Source of the DNA: Pseudoxanthomonas yeongjuensis
Lineage (GTDB): Bacteria; Pseudomonadota; Gammaproteobacteria; Xanthomonadales; Xanthomonadaceae
Direction of reading: 5' to 3'
Assembly (NCBI RefSeq): GCF_010093345.1
Contig: NZ_PDWT01000002.1
Location: forward strand, 62,001-126,000
DNA length: 64,000 nt
Shown here: positions 27,841-36,512 of the stretch, piece by piece
How the letters are laid out: each line of letters starts with the position of its first letter
Position numbering within the stretch: the first letter of the stretch is position 1
Translations under genes and position numbers: made by a program
Notes under the pieces: generated by a model
Told to the model about the DNA's origin: nothing
The model's database searches: none
The model's input: only the letters and a program-made list of their open reading frames with translations

Positions 27841-28557
27841 ATGGCCGGGCGATTCCTGATGAGCGAGCAGAACCAGTTCTTCCGTTGGTTGTACCGGCTA
27901 CTCGCCCTCGGGGGGCTGGGCCTGCTGCTGGTCATCGCCTACGCGATCATCGCGGGCGAACTCTCCAGCCGTCGATGGCAGCACCGCAACACCGTCGCCG
28001 TGCAGCAGCCCACGGCGGATGGCCAGAAGAAGGTGGAGGAACTGCGTTTCGGCGACCTGGAGCTGATCCGTGGTTCCGCGATCCGCATGATCAAGGTGGA
28101 ATCGGAAGTCGATCGCGGCAAGCGCCTAGGATTGTCGTCCGGAGGGTATGGGTGGAATTTCCGCACCCGCAACCTCGTCTTCGTGCAGCCGGGCAGCAGC
28201 AGCCCGGCGCGCTGGTTGTTCAAGGGCGACGGCCAATACCTCAGCGACATCGATCAACTTTGCATTTGCAGGGACGGAGTGAAGAGTCCGGCCCTGGCAC
28301 TCTATTTCGAGATCGCCCAAGGCGACGGATCCGGGCGTCCCGAAGGCGTAAGCCCGGCGGTGACGCATGCAGACGGCAGCGGTTACGCGACCTTGGGCAA
28401 GCCGGTGGCGCGCGTGCTGGACAAGGACGTGAGCGAGGACGGCAAGACGCTCGGGTTGCTGGTCGAAGACCAGGGGAAGCTGGTGTATCGGCAGTTCTCG
28501 CTAGAAACCTTCGCGCCGTTGCAGGAGCAATTGGTGACGCAATTGCAGCGCGAATGA
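27841..28557 (+). CDS. Membrane-anchored protein of unknown function
   Basis: The 238-residue protein has one N-terminal membrane helix (LYRLLALGGLGLLLVIAYAII) and a soluble, presumably periplasmic, region. I recognise no domain. The visible features are two nearby Cys in LCICRDG and a beta-rich pattern (NLVFVQPG, RWLFKGDGQYL). The ATG at 27859 (MSEQNQFF) may be the real start. It converges with hemY, and the gap between their stops is filled by the acetyltransferase cassette. Confidence 0.5.
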   Translation: MAGRFLMSEQNQFFRWLYRLLALGGLGLLLVIAYAIIAGELSSRRWQHRNTVAVQQPTADGQKKVEELRFGDLELIRGSAIRMIKVESEVDRGKRLGLSSGGYGWNFRTRNLVFVQPGSSSPARWLFKGDGQYLSDIDQLCICRDGVKSPALALYFEIAQGDGSGRPEGVSPAVTHADGSGYATLGKPVARVLDKDVSEDGKTLGLLVEDQGKLVYRQFSLETFAPLQEQLVTQLQRE

Positions 28558-28567
28558 CGGCGTACGT

Positions 28568-28620
28568 CGCCTGACACAACCGTGCCGTGCAGCGGGTTCG
28601 GCTTGAATGAACTGTCAGGT
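28568..28620 (-). repeat. attC-like recombination site (59-base element)
   Basis: Read on the minus strand, the site starts ACCTGACAG followed by TTCATTCAAGCCGA, close to the left-hand attC consensus (GYCTAACAATTC..., then TCAAGCCGA). A GC-rich loop follows, then a right-hand half ending TGTCAGGCG. The outer CCTGACA and TGTCAGG (28570-28576 and 28613-28619) are inverted repeats. The final core is G followed by ACGTAC instead of TTRRRY, as expected if the bases after the crossover are chromosomal. Confidence 0.65.
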
Positions 28621-29109
28621 GTCTTGCGGTTGCAGGAACCTGTACATGACATACGCATCGACAAGACCAAGTTGCCCGTGCCTGAAGGCTTTTGGCAGCG
28701 TGCCGGCAATAGTGAATCCCAGCTTCTTGTACAACTCGACAGCCGGGGCATTGGAGCTCACGACATAGTTGAACTGCATTGCCAGGAAACCATCGCTCTG
28801 AGCCTGGGCAAGGCTGTGCTGGACAAGGGCGCGGCCAATGCCTCTGCCTTGGGCGGCAGGGCGCACTAGGTAGGTAGCGCTTGCAACGTGAGCCCCGAGG
28901 CCGGGGTAATTGGCGCCGAACTTGTACATGCCAAGCACGTCGGATCCAGCGGCAGCAACGTACGAGGTTTGAGCGCCGAACCAGTGCGATTGAAATGTCC
29001 CGCGATCGAAGTCATCGGGGAACGGTAGAGCATCGCCAGCGGCAATGACGGACTGGAAGATGTCCCACATTGCATCAAGATCGGCGGCCGTTGCTTGTCG
29101 GATTTCCAT
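28615..29109 (-). CDS. GNAT acetyltransferase, cassette-borne
   Basis: The 164-residue protein has the GNAT fold: MEIRQATAADLDAMWDIFQ at the start, acetyl-CoA loop RPAAQGRGIGRALVQHSL (motif QGRGIG), NAPAVELYKKLGF and the closing YVMYRFL. It acetylates an amine of unknown kind; relatives are annotated as phosphinothricin-type or general N-acetyltransferases. An upstream in-frame ATG at 29133 (MVSSLPT) also lies within the cassette and cannot be excluded. Its stop codon lies inside the attC-like site, as in many integron cassettes. Confidence 0.85.
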   Translation of the reverse strand: MEIRQATAADLDAMWDIFQSVIAAGDALPFPDDFDRGTFQSHWFGAQTSYVAAAGSDVLGMYKFGANYPGLGAHVASATYLVRPAAQGRGIGRALVQHSLAQAQSDGFLAMQFNYVVSSNAPAVELYKKLGFTIAGTLPKAFRHGQLGLVDAYVMYRFLQPQDT

Positions 29110-29152
29110 GATGGTTGGAAGAGAACTGACCATGGGCCGAGCCTGCCTGAAC

Positions 29153-30415
29153 TCAGCCACGCAGTCGCGGCACACCGTGTTCGTCGCGTTCCTCGATCAC
29201 GGCCTCATCGAAGATCTTCTGCTTGAGGTCGCGGCCGGGCAATTCGACCGTCGCTTCGCCGCGCCTGGCATTCAATGCATTGGCGTAGCTGCGGCGCGCG
29301 AGTTCTTCCTGGCCGGCGGCGGCGAAGCCGTGGCCGAGTTCTTCCCAGGCCTCGGCGCTGGCGCCCTGGGCCAGTGCGCGATGCAGGAATTCCTGCGCCT
29401 GCGGCCACTGGCCTTGTTGGCGCGCCAGCTGCGCCAGCGTGACCAGCAATGCCGGACTGGCGGGATGCGTCTGCAGCCAGCGCTGCGCGCTGGCGCGACG
29501 CGAATCGAGCTTGCCGATCGGCAGGCGACCGTACAACGCGACCAACGATTCGTCCCAGCGGACGTCGATCGCCTGTTCCAGGCTGTGCGCGGCGGCATCG
29601 TCCCAACGCAGCGCGGCGGCGCGTTCGGCGTAGGCGGAGACGATGGTCGCATCGGTACGCAGCGGCTTGGGCATGGTTTCCCAGCGCTCGGCCAGCACGT
29701 TGGCGTCGCCGGCTTCGTGCAGGGCCTGCGCGGCCAGTTGCGATTCGAGTGCGGCTTGATCGGAGGGCGACAGCGCCTGCTGCTGCTTCAGCGAGCCGAG
29801 CAGGCCATAGGCCTCGCCAGCGCGACCGCTCGCGGCCATGGCCTGCGCGCGCAAGGCGACTCCGCGCGGCGGCAACGGTTGCGCGGCGGGCGAATCGAGC
29901 GCGAGCAAGGCCTCGACCGGGTTCTGCCGGGCCATGGCGCGCTCGGCCATGGCCAGTGCGTGCGCGGAAGGGTTGAGCGACGCGAGTGCGGAAAGGTGGC
30001 TCTGCACGGCCGTCTCATCGCCGCGCGCATCGGCGGCGCGCACGGCCGCGGTGCGGGCGATGGTACCCACCTCATCGTCTTCCGCCGCGCGTTGCAGCAG
30101 TTTTTCGGCGCGCAGCCAGTGGCCGCCATGCAGCGCTTCCAGTCCCTCGGTCAGGCGTGCGCGCGATTGCTTGCGGCGATAGCGATCCCAGGCATGGAAC
30201 GGCAGGGTCAGCAATTTCCATGCCAGCCACAGCAACAGGAAGCAGGCGGCGACGGCGAGCAGGGCGCCGGGCAGGCTTGCGCTGAGGTCATAGCCGCCAG
30301 CGCGCACGAACACTTCGCCCAGGTCGCGCGCGCTGTCCCGTGCCAGCCATTGCGCGCCGAACACGCCGGCGGCGAGCAACAACAGCAACGCGATGGTGGT
30401 GCGGAAAACCTTCAT
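29153..30415 (-). CDS. hemY: HemY protein
   Basis: The 420-residue protein has two N-terminal membrane helices (FRTTIALLLLLAAGVFGAQW and LPGALLAVAACFLLLWLAW), then the HemY region and TPR-like helices (RLTEGLEALHGGHWLRAEKLLQRAAED, SPALLVTLAQLARQQGQWPQAQEFLHRAL). HemY is an inner-membrane protein encoded with hemX and hemD in proteobacteria and is linked to protoporphyrin synthesis; its exact role is not settled. It starts 10 bases after hemX. Confidence 0.9.
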   Translation of the reverse strand: MKVFRTTIALLLLLAAGVFGAQWLARDSARDLGEVFVRAGGYDLSASLPGALLAVAACFLLLWLAWKLLTLPFHAWDRYRRKQSRARLTEGLEALHGGHWLRAEKLLQRAAEDDEVGTIARTAAVRAADARGDETAVQSHLSALASLNPSAHALAMAERAMARQNPVEALLALDSPAAQPLPPRGVALRAQAMAASGRAGEAYGLLGSLKQQQALSPSDQAALESQLAAQALHEAGDANVLAERWETMPKPLRTDATIVSAYAERAAALRWDDAAAHSLEQAIDVRWDESLVALYGRLPIGKLDSRRASAQRWLQTHPASPALLVTLAQLARQQGQWPQAQEFLHRALAQGASAEAWEELGHGFAAAGQEELARRSYANALNARRGEATVELPGRDLKQKIFDEAVIEERDEHGVPRLRG

Positions 30416-30425
30416 GGTTTCACCT

Positions 30426-31484
30426 TCATCGTTCCACCTTCAGGCCGGGCGCGGGCAGGCTGGACGCGGGCAATCGTGGACCGACCGTGATGACCGGGTG
30501 CGGAAGGGAGACGCCGGCGTTGCGCAGCAAGCGCAGTTGTTCCAGCGTGCTGCCGAGGATCGGCTGCGCCGGCCGCAACGACGCGCTGCGCAAGCTCTTC
30601 AGTTCGGCACGTTGCAGGCGCAATGCGGGCGAATCCGGCCACAGCCGCATCAGCCAGGTTTCGATACGGGCGATCGAAGCGCGGAACGCTGCGGCGTCGT
30701 CGCGCTCCAGCGCGGCCCGGGCCAGGCCCAGTTCGATCTGCAGCGCCGCTTCGCCCGCGGCACGCTCGGTCGGTGCGATGACGGTATCGCCCTGGGTCCG
30801 CCTGACTTCCACCAGTGGCGAAAGCGCACGCTGCCAGGCCGGGCGATCGGCGACGTGCGTCTCCGGCGTTCGTTGCGGAAGTTTGCCGAGGGCCACGGCG
30901 AAGCCGTCCAGCCGTGCGCGAATGGCGGCATGCGGGCCGTTGCCCAGTGCGTCGAGCAGTGCGCGCTCCTGGGCCAGCGCCTGACGCAGGTTGAGCAGGC
31001 GCGGATCGTCCACGCCCTGGAGCACGCCGTCGGCCAGCGTGTAGGCGCGGCGCGCGCCTTCCACGTCGTTGGCGACGGTCAGGCGCTGTTGCGCCTGGCT
31101 CAGCAACAGCTCCACTTCGTCCAGGCGCAGGGCCTGGGCACCGTGGCGGGTGGGGTCGGCGAGTTTGGAAACGCTGTCTTCCAGCAACGCGCCGCGCTGG
31201 CTCAGGCCCAGCACTTCATCGCGCAGCACGCGATTGGTGGCCGCCGCGTCCTGGATCCGCTGGGTCTGCGCGCGCTGGTCGCGGCGCAGGGCCTCGATCC
31301 GCTGTTCCATCGCAGCCATGCGCTGCTCGACACCGGTGGCGGCCGCCTGGATGCGGTTTTCCCGTGCCTGCCATGCCGCCCAGCCGCGCCACGCCACGAA
31401 CCCCAGAAACAGCACCACAAGTAGCAGCGCGATCGATCCGGTGCGGCCGCGTTTGCGGGTGGAAGGAGTTGTTTCTTCGGTCAC
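30426..31484 (-). CDS. hemX: HemX-type membrane protein
   Basis: The 352-residue protein has a short basic N-terminus, one membrane helix (SIALLLVVLFLGFVAW) and a long coiled coil (residues about 40-110, RMAAMEQRIEALRRDQRAQTQ), followed by a helical HemX domain with VELLLSQAQQRL. It is often annotated as uroporphyrin-III C-methyltransferase but lacks the methyltransferase domain and is better called HemX. The start is GTG. It lies between hemD and hemY in one operon. Confidence 0.88.
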   Translation of the reverse strand: MTEETTPSTRKRGRTGSIALLLVVLFLGFVAWRGWAAWQARENRIQAAATGVEQRMAAMEQRIEALRRDQRAQTQRIQDAAATNRVLRDEVLGLSQRGALLEDSVSKLADPTRHGAQALRLDEVELLLSQAQQRLTVANDVEGARRAYTLADGVLQGVDDPRLLNLRQALAQERALLDALGNGPHAAIRARLDGFAVALGKLPQRTPETHVADRPAWQRALSPLVEVRRTQGDTVIAPTERAAGEAALQIELGLARAALERDDAAAFRASIARIETWLMRLWPDSPALRLQRAELKSLRSASLRPAQPILGSTLEQLRLLRNAGVSLPHPVITVGPRLPASSLPAPGLKVER

Positions 31485-31526
31485 GCCAGCGTCCTTGTCC
31501 AGAATCAGCCACTTGCATTGCGAATG

Positions 31527-32285
31527 CTAACGGAAGCGGCGCGCCATGGCGGCAAGTAATTGGTGTGGGCGCGGCCCTTCGGCCAGTTCCACTTCAGCAA
31601 AGCCCGCTTCGCGCGCGATCCGCTGCAATCGCTCGCTTGCCGCCACCGCCGGCGCGGCGCGCAACCGCGCCAGCAGGTCCGTCGGCATCTGCGCCAGCAC
31701 GTGCCGCAACGCGCCTTCGCTGGACAAGGCAAGCAGCGCCGGCGCCTGCAATGCGCGCAGCTTGCGCAGTGCCGGGGCCGACAATGCGATCGGTTCGCGC
31801 GCATACACGTCCGCGCGCAGGAGTCGCGCGCCGCGCTCGCGCAAGCTGGCCGCCAGCAAATCACGGCCTTCCGGCGCGGTCACCAGCCCGACGTCGAGGC
31901 CGGCGAGCTCCTGCAGCGCCGGCAGCTCCAGCAGGCCCTCGCTGTCCATGCGCGCCGGCGATTGGACGCAATCCACGCCCGCGCGCCGCAGCGCCCGTGC
32001 GGTGCCGCTGCCGACCGCGATCCAGGCCTGGCCGGGCCGGGGGCGGAATTCCAGCAAGGCCGCGGCAGCGCGTACCGCCGCGGGACTGGTGAACAACACC
32101 CGATGCGCGTCCAGCGCGATGCGCAACGCAGCACACGCGGCATCGTCGGTGCGCAGCCGCAGTTTCCACGGCGACAACGCGATCAGGCGCGCTCCATGCG
32201 CCGCGGCGGCACGCCGCAACGAGGCATGCTCGCCCTGGGGGCGCAAGGAGATGACGTACCATCCGGGCGGTTCGGTGAAAGCCAT
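31527..32285 (-). CDS. hemD: Uroporphyrinogen-III synthase
   Basis: The 252-residue protein has the two-domain HemD pattern with low motif conservation: WYVISLRPQGEHASL at the start, LFTSPAAVRAAAALL in the first domain, AVGSGTARALRRAGV, VGLVTAPEGRDLL and a C-terminal LALSSEGALRHVL. The enzyme cyclises hydroxymethylbilane. Operon position before hemX and hemY supports the call. Its start is only 16 bases from the divergent YiiD-type gene, so the promoters overlap. Confidence 0.9.
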   Translation of the reverse strand: MAFTEPPGWYVISLRPQGEHASLRRAAAAHGARLIALSPWKLRLRTDDAACAALRIALDAHRVLFTSPAAVRAAAALLEFRPRPGQAWIAVGSGTARALRRAGVDCVQSPARMDSEGLLELPALQELAGLDVGLVTAPEGRDLLAASLRERGARLLRADVYAREPIALSAPALRKLRALQAPALLALSSEGALRHVLAQMPTDLLARLRAAPAVAASERLQRIAREAGFAEVELAEGPRPHQLLAAMARRFR

Positions 32286-32301
32286 GGGGAGATGATCGCA
32301 G

Positions 32302-32799
32302 ATGGAAGTTGTTTCAAAGGAGCCTGGTTCAAAGGAGGCCGCAGCAAGGGAGAGCGCGTTGGAAACCCTGCGCGACTACACCCGCAGCCTGCCGCCGCTC
32401 GCTGCGATCCAGGCCCGGATCACGGCCTACGACGGGCATCGCCTGGGCCTGGCCGCGCCGTTGGCGGCGAATGTGAACGACAAGGGCAGCGCCTTCGGCG
32501 GCAGCATGACTTCGCTGATGACCTATGCCGGCTGGGGCCTGGTCACCCTGCAATTGCAACAGGCGGGGGTGCGGGCCGACGTGTTCGTCGCCGACAGCAA
32601 GGTGCGCTACCTCAAGCCGCTGTATGCGGACTTGCGGGCCGAAGCGATGCTGGCGCCGGAGCAATCCTGGGAACTGTTCCTGGCCACGCTGGCCCAGCGA
32701 GGACGCGCCCGCATCCACCTGCAGGCCCGCATGATCGGGACCGAAGGTGAAATCATGGCCGACCTGGCGGGCCGCTACGTGGCTATTGCGAAAGGGTAG
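32302..32799 (+). CDS. YiiD C-terminal-type hotdog thioesterase
   Basis: The 165-residue protein matches the YiiD_C hotdog domain: LPPLAAIQARITAYDGHRLGLAAPLAANVNDKG is typical, followed by AFGGSMTSLMTYAGWGLVTL and ADVFVADSKVRYLKPL. It probably hydrolyses acyl-CoA or acyl-carrier protein. The first 20 residues contain near-repeated KEPGSKEAAARES and may not be part of the fold. It is divergent from hemD. Confidence 0.8.
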   Translation: MEVVSKEPGSKEAAARESALETLRDYTRSLPPLAAIQARITAYDGHRLGLAAPLAANVNDKGSAFGGSMTSLMTYAGWGLVTLQLQQAGVRADVFVADSKVRYLKPLYADLRAEAMLAPEQSWELFLATLAQRGRARIHLQARMIGTEGEIMADLAGRYVAIAKG

Positions 32800-32833
32800 G
32801 ATGCAGCGCTTGCAATAAGAAGAGGGCGGACGG

Positions 32834-33265
32834 ATGCGCAGAGGACTGAACCTGTTGGCGGTGTTGATGCTGGCGCTGTTGCTGGTGGCGGCGCCGGCCA
32901 ATGCCTTCGGCAAGCGCAAGAAGAGCAGCCAGCTGGACACGGTGCAGACGGCCTATGCCACGGCCATCCGCTGGGGCGAATTCGAGCAGGCCTGGCAACT
33001 AGTGGACCCGGCCTATCGCGAGGCGCACCCGATGACCGAACTGGCTTTCGAGCGCTACAAGCAGATCGAGATTTCCGGTTATACCGAGCGGGGCAGCGTC
33101 GCCGGCGAGGACGGCAGCGTGGTCCGCAATATCGAATTGCGGGTGATCAACCGGCACACCATGGCCGAGCGCAGCCTGCGCTATCGCGAACAATGGCGCT
33201 GGGACCCGGAAGCCAGGCGCTGGTGGATGGTGCTGGGATTGCCCGATCTGTGGAACGGGGAATAG
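32834..33265 (+). CDS. Small exported protein of unknown function
   Basis: The 143-residue protein has a signal peptide (LLAVLMLALLLVAAPANAFG) and a basic stretch KRKKSS. An NTF2/DUF4440-like pattern follows: an early helix (VQTAYATAIRWGEFEQAWQLV) and beta strands ending WRWDPEARRWWMVLGLPDLW. Function is not recognisable. It follows the thioesterase after 34 bases and may share its transcript. Confidence 0.6.
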   Translation: MRRGLNLLAVLMLALLLVAAPANAFGKRKKSSQLDTVQTAYATAIRWGEFEQAWQLVDPAYREAHPMTELAFERYKQIEISGYTERGSVAGEDGSVVRNIELRVINRHTMAERSLRYREQWRWDPEARRWWMVLGLPDLWNGE

Positions 33266-33462
33266 GGCGGGAGGACAGGATCGCCCCTTTGGCGAGGGCT
33301 AATTGGGGTTTGCTCCTGATTCCCCCTCAGCTCCGTTACAGAGAGAGACAAAGCGCAAGACACCTCCCTCACTGCTTGTTCCTCGTTCCTCCCTTCTAGT
33401 TCCTCCTCCCCTCTCCCGCCTATGCGACAATCGCGGCCCGTTTTACAGCCGCCCCCCATCCC
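33266..33462. other. Intergenic region with decayed heptamer repeats
   Basis: No gene was found. Around 33375-33420 the sequence is CT-rich with GTTCCTC and relatives, a worn copy of the arrays at 7069 and 11080. The promoter for the rhodanese gene should lie near 33420-33460. Confidence 0.6.
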
Positions 33463-33897
33463 GTGAATTTCGAACAACTGCAGGCGTTCGCCAGCTCCTC
33501 GCCCATGCTGTCGCTGGCCCTGGCCGGATTGACCATCGCCCTTGTCGTCACCGAAGTCGCGCACCTGTTCCGCGGCTACAAGGCCTTGCGTCCGGCCGAC
33601 CTGACCACGCTGATCAATCGCGACAACGCCCTGGTGGTGGACCTGTCGGCCAGCGGCGACTTCGAGAAAGGCCATATCGCCGGCAGCCGCAATGTCGCCC
33701 CCAGCCAGTTCGACCCGGAAAACAAATTGCTGGCTGCCGCCAAACAGCTGCCGGTGGTCGTGGTCTGCCGCAACGGCCAGGCTTCGGCCGCCGCCGCCAA
33801 GCGCCTGAAGAAGGCCGGCTTCGAACAGGTGTCGTGGCTCGACGGCGGCATCGCCGCCTGGCAGCAGGCCGATCTGCCGCTGGTCAAGGGTCGCTGA
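33463..33897 (+). CDS. Rhodanese-like protein, membrane-anchored (YibN type)
   Basis: The 144-residue protein has an N-terminal membrane helix (LSLALAGLTIALVVTEVAHLF) and a rhodanese domain with ENVALVVDLS-type opening, GHIAGSRNVAP, and active-site Cys102 in VVCRNGQAS. WLDGGIAAWQ closes it. It would transfer sulfur on the cytoplasmic or periplasmic face; the physiological acceptor is not known. It lies directly before secB, as in many gammaproteobacteria. The start is GTG. Confidence 0.88.
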   Translation: MNFEQLQAFASSSPMLSLALAGLTIALVVTEVAHLFRGYKALRPADLTTLINRDNALVVDLSASGDFEKGHIAGSRNVAPSQFDPENKLLAAAKQLPVVVVCRNGQASAAAAKRLKKAGFEQVSWLDGGIAAWQQADLPLVKGR

Positions 33898-34003
33898 GAA
33901 CGAAGCTGCTGCACCGGCGCCGCGCCCTTGAACCCGGGCCGGCGCGTCGCCATCCCGTGAGATAATCCCTTTCTTTTTCCATTCAGATTTACGGAGTACG
34001 TCC

Positions 34004-34519
34004 ATGTCCGACGAAACCACCAACGGCGCCGCCGCGCCCGCCGAAGCCACCGGCCCCGCCTTCACCGTCGAGAAGATCTACGTCAAGGACGTGTCCTTCG
34101 AAGTGCCTGGCGCGCCCGCGATCTACAGCGAGAATGTGCAGCCCGAATTGCAGCTCAACCTCAACCAGAGCGTGCAGCGCCTGAACGAGAATGCGTTCGA
34201 AGTGGTGCTGGCCGTGACCCTGACCTGCAAAGCCGGCGACAAGACCGCCTACGTGGCCGAAGTGAAGCAGGCCGGCGTGTTCGGCATCGCCGGCCTCGAC
34301 CCGCAGACGGTCGACGGCCTGCTCGGCACCCAGTGCCCGAACATCCTGTTCCCGTACATCCGCCAGCTGCTCAGCGACCTGATCCAGGCCGGCGGCTTTC
34401 CGCCGTTCTTCCTGCAGCCGATCAATTTCGACGGTTTGTATGCCGAAACCCTGCGCCAGCGCGCGGCCCAGGCCGACGGCGGCGAGCTGGCCAACGCGGA
34501 AACGGCGGGCAACGCCTGA
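34004..34519 (+). CDS. secB: Protein-export chaperone SecB
   Basis: The 171-residue protein has the SecB core: [97 protein letters not shown]. It keeps preproteins unfolded and hands them to SecA, acting as a cytoplasmic tetramer. N- and C-terminal Ala-rich tails are slightly longer than in E. coli. It sits in the conserved rhodanese-secB-gpsA block. Confidence 0.97.
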   Translation: MSDETTNGAAAPAEATGPAFTVEKIYVKDVSFEVPGAPAIYSENVQPELQLNLNQSVQRLNENAFEVVLAVTLTCKAGDKTAYVAEVKQAGVFGIAGLDPQTVDGLLGTQCPNILFPYIRQLLSDLIQAGGFPPFFLQPINFDGLYAETLRQRAAQADGGELANAETAGNA

Positions 34520-34640
34520 TATCTTTTCACCTCTCTCCTTGCGGCGCCCGCAGGGTGTGCAAGGTTGAGAGGGTGGTCGAAGGCCGGGAGAGGGTTCCGT
34601 TTCTGACTTCCCTTGGCCCGGGTGCGCGCAGGGGAACCCG

Positions 34641-35666
34641 ATGACGCAAATCCTGAAAGTCGCAGTACTCGGCGCGGGCTCCTGGGGCACCGCGCTGGCC
34701 GCCTTGATGGCCCGCCACGGGCACTCGGTGGTGCTGTGGGGCCGCGATGCGCAGGCTGCCGACGCCATCGACCGGCAACACGAAAACCCGCGTTACCTGC
34801 CCGGCATCGCATTGCCGGACACATTGCGCGCCACCTCCGATTTCGCCGCTTCGTTGCACGATGCCGATCTGGTGCTCGTGGTCGTGCCCTCGCACGCCTT
34901 CACCGAGACTCTTCGTCTGCTGGCGCCGCTGCGTCCTGCCGCGGCCGGCGTGGCCTGGGCGACCAAGGGTTTCGAGCCGGGCTCCGGGCGTTTCCTGCAT
35001 GAAGTGGCCGAGGACATCCTCGGCCCGCAGGTGCCGCTGGCCGTGGTCACCGGCCCCTCGTTCGCCAAGGAAGTCGCGCTGGGCCTGCCCACCGCGGTGA
35101 CCGTGCATGGCCAGGATCCGGATTTCGCCCAGCGCGTGGCCGATGTGCTGCACGGCCCCGCGTTCCGCGCCTACACCGGCGACGACATGGTCGGTGCCGA
35201 ACTCGGCGGGGCGATGAAGAACGTGCTGGCGGTCGCCACCGGCGTCGCCGATGGCATGCAGCTGGGCCTCAACGCGCGCGCTGGCCTGATCACCCGTGGC
35301 CTCAACGAGATGCTGCGCCTGTCCGCGGCGATCGGGGCCAAGCCGGAAACGGTGATGGGCCTGGCCGGGCTGGGCGACCTGGTGCTGACCTGCACCGGCG
35401 ACCTGTCCCGCAACCGCCGCCTCGGCCTGGCCCTGGGTCGTGGCCAGTCGCTGGCCGATGCGGTGCGCGAGATCGGCCAGGTGGTCGAATCGGTACAGAC
35501 CGCCGACGAGGTTCTGCGCCAGGCCGATCGCCATGGCATCGACCTGCCGATTTCCAGCGCGGTGCGCGATGTACTGCACGGCGACCTGACCCCCGCCGCC
35601 GGCCTGCAGCAACTGCTGGCCCGTGAGCAGAAACCCGAGTACCCGGAAACCCTGTTCAAGGATTGA
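34641..35666 (+). CDS. gpsA: NAD(P)-dependent glycerol-3-phosphate dehydrogenase
   Basis: The 341-residue protein has the nucleotide-binding GAGSWGT at residues 10-16, [28 protein letters not shown], the catalytic-lysine region [16 protein letters not shown] and [23 protein letters not shown]. It makes sn-glycerol-3-phosphate from dihydroxyacetone phosphate for phospholipids. Between secB and this start (34520-34640) lies a GC-rich hairpin-forming stretch (ctctctcc paired with ggagag). Confidence 0.97.
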   Translation: MTQILKVAVLGAGSWGTALAALMARHGHSVVLWGRDAQAADAIDRQHENPRYLPGIALPDTLRATSDFAASLHDADLVLVVVPSHAFTETLRLLAPLRPAAAGVAWATKGFEPGSGRFLHEVAEDILGPQVPLAVVTGPSFAKEVALGLPTAVTVHGQDPDFAQRVADVLHGPAFRAYTGDDMVGAELGGAMKNVLAVATGVADGMQLGLNARAGLITRGLNEMLRLSAAIGAKPETVMGLAGLGDLVLTCTGDLSRNRRLGLALGRGQSLADAVREIGQVVESVQTADEVLRQADRHGIDLPISSAVRDVLHGDLTPAAGLQQLLAREQKPEYPETLFKD

Positions 35667-35689
35667 ACCGGAAAGAGGCGGTCATCCCC

Positions 35690-35760
35690 GTAGGAGCGCC
35701 CATGGGCGCGAGCTCTTGTCCGGTGTGATCGGGAAACGAAAAACCCACGCCCATGGGGCG
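35690..35760. repeat. Degenerate REP-like element
   Basis: A head GTAGGAGCGCCCATGGGCGC is followed by an incomplete right side (CGCCCATGGGGCG). It lies after gpsA and belongs to the GCGCCC-type variant also seen complete at 52386-52459. Confidence 0.6.
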
Positions 35761-35773
35761 TTGGGAAGCCGCA

Positions 35774-35800
35774 TAAAAAAGCCCGGCGCTAGGCCGGGCT
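35774..35800 (-). terminator. Rho-independent terminator of the Ax21-family gene
   Basis: On the minus strand AGCCCGGC pairs with GCCGGGCT and is followed by six T. It lies about 115 bases past the stop of the 35916-36512 gene. Confidence 0.85.
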
Positions 35801-35915
35801 CAGGGTGCGACGCGGAGAGAGAGGGACGCGTCGCCTTGCGGGGTTGCCTAGGTCATAACAGACAAGGCGTATGACCAGGTGAACCAGATGTTCGGGCTCC
35901 GTTACCGGGTGTCCG

Positions 35916-36512
35916 TTACCAGGTGAAGCGCGGACCCACGAACCACTGGGTATCGTTGTCGGCGAACTTGACGTCGCCGGTGATGCCCCAGTTCGGGTTG
36001 AACTTCACCTGTGCGCCCAGGCGGCCGTAGAAGTCGCCGTCGTAATCCTTGCCGTCTTCGTAGCCGGCCATCGCATAGCCTTCCACGAACGGGGTCAGTC
36101 CGGCGCGCACGCCGACTTCGGCGCTGTAGCCGTCCAGGTCATCGCCCGGGAAGCGCACCCCACCCACGGTGTAATCGTCGCCCTTGAACTTCTCATAGGC
36201 CACGCGGCTGACCAGATCGACCTTCTGCGAGATCTCGTGGTTGTAGCCCAGGCCCACGCGCCACTGGTCGTAACCGTAGTTCACGTCCTTGAAGTCCTGC
36301 TGGTTGTAGCTGCCGAAAACGTGGAAATTCGGGGCGATGGCGACCGAGCCGTTCAAGCCCCAGCCATCGGAATCGGGTGCCTTGTCCAGATTGGTGGCGG
36401 TATAGCCGCCCTCGACATAGTTGTAGGAAACGCCTTCGGCGGCCGAAGCGGCGGTGCTGACGGCCAGGGCCGGCAAGGCGAGCAGGGTCAGGGCAAGCAA
36501 GGACTTCTTCAT
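35916..36512 (-). CDS. Ax21-family outer membrane beta-barrel protein
   Basis: The 198-residue precursor has a signal peptide (MKKSLLALTLLALPALAV...ASA) and eight beta strands of a small porin-like barrel: SYNYVEGGYTATNL, WGLNGSVAIAPNFHVFGSY, WRVGLGYNHEIS, and a terminal aromatic residue in WFVGPRFTW. The opening and strand wording match Ax21 proteins of Xanthomonas and Stenotrophomonas. Ax21 was once proposed as a secreted signal for plant XA21; that claim was withdrawn, and the family is best seen as outer-membrane/vesicle proteins. Confidence 0.85.
   Translation of the reverse strand: MKKSLLALTLLALPALAVSTAASAAEGVSYNYVEGGYTATNLDKAPDSDGWGLNGSVAIAPNFHVFGSYNQQDFKDVNYGYDQWRVGLGYNHEISQKVDLVSRVAYEKFKGDDYTVGGVRFPGDDLDGYSAEVGVRAGLTPFVEGYAMAGYEDGKDYDGDFYGRLGAQVKFNPNWGITGDVKFADNDTQWFVGPRFTW

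Larger units (their letters stand above)
28568..29151 (-). mobile_element. Putative solitary integron gene cassette (acetyltransferase plus attC)
   Basis: This 584-bp segment begins, read on the minus strand, just after the hemY stop at a G^TT trinucleotide (G 29152, TT 29151-29150, then CAGGC). It contains one gene and ends with an attC-like site whose last cassette base would be 28568. Without it, hemY and the 27841-28557 gene would converge with only about a dozen bases between their stops. Base composition is lower than nearby genes (32 of 60 G+C at 28681-28740). No integrase is present, so insertion at a secondary site is inferred. Confidence 0.6.

Noticed and set aside
28500-29200. A complete integron (integrase plus attI plus array)
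   Set aside because: Only one attC-like site and one gene are present; no tyrosine recombinase gene is in the window, so only a solitary cassette is claimed.
30426-31484. Uroporphyrin-III C-methyltransferase activity for HemX
   Set aside because: The methyltransferase domain is absent; only the membrane-anchored coiled-coil HemX region is present.
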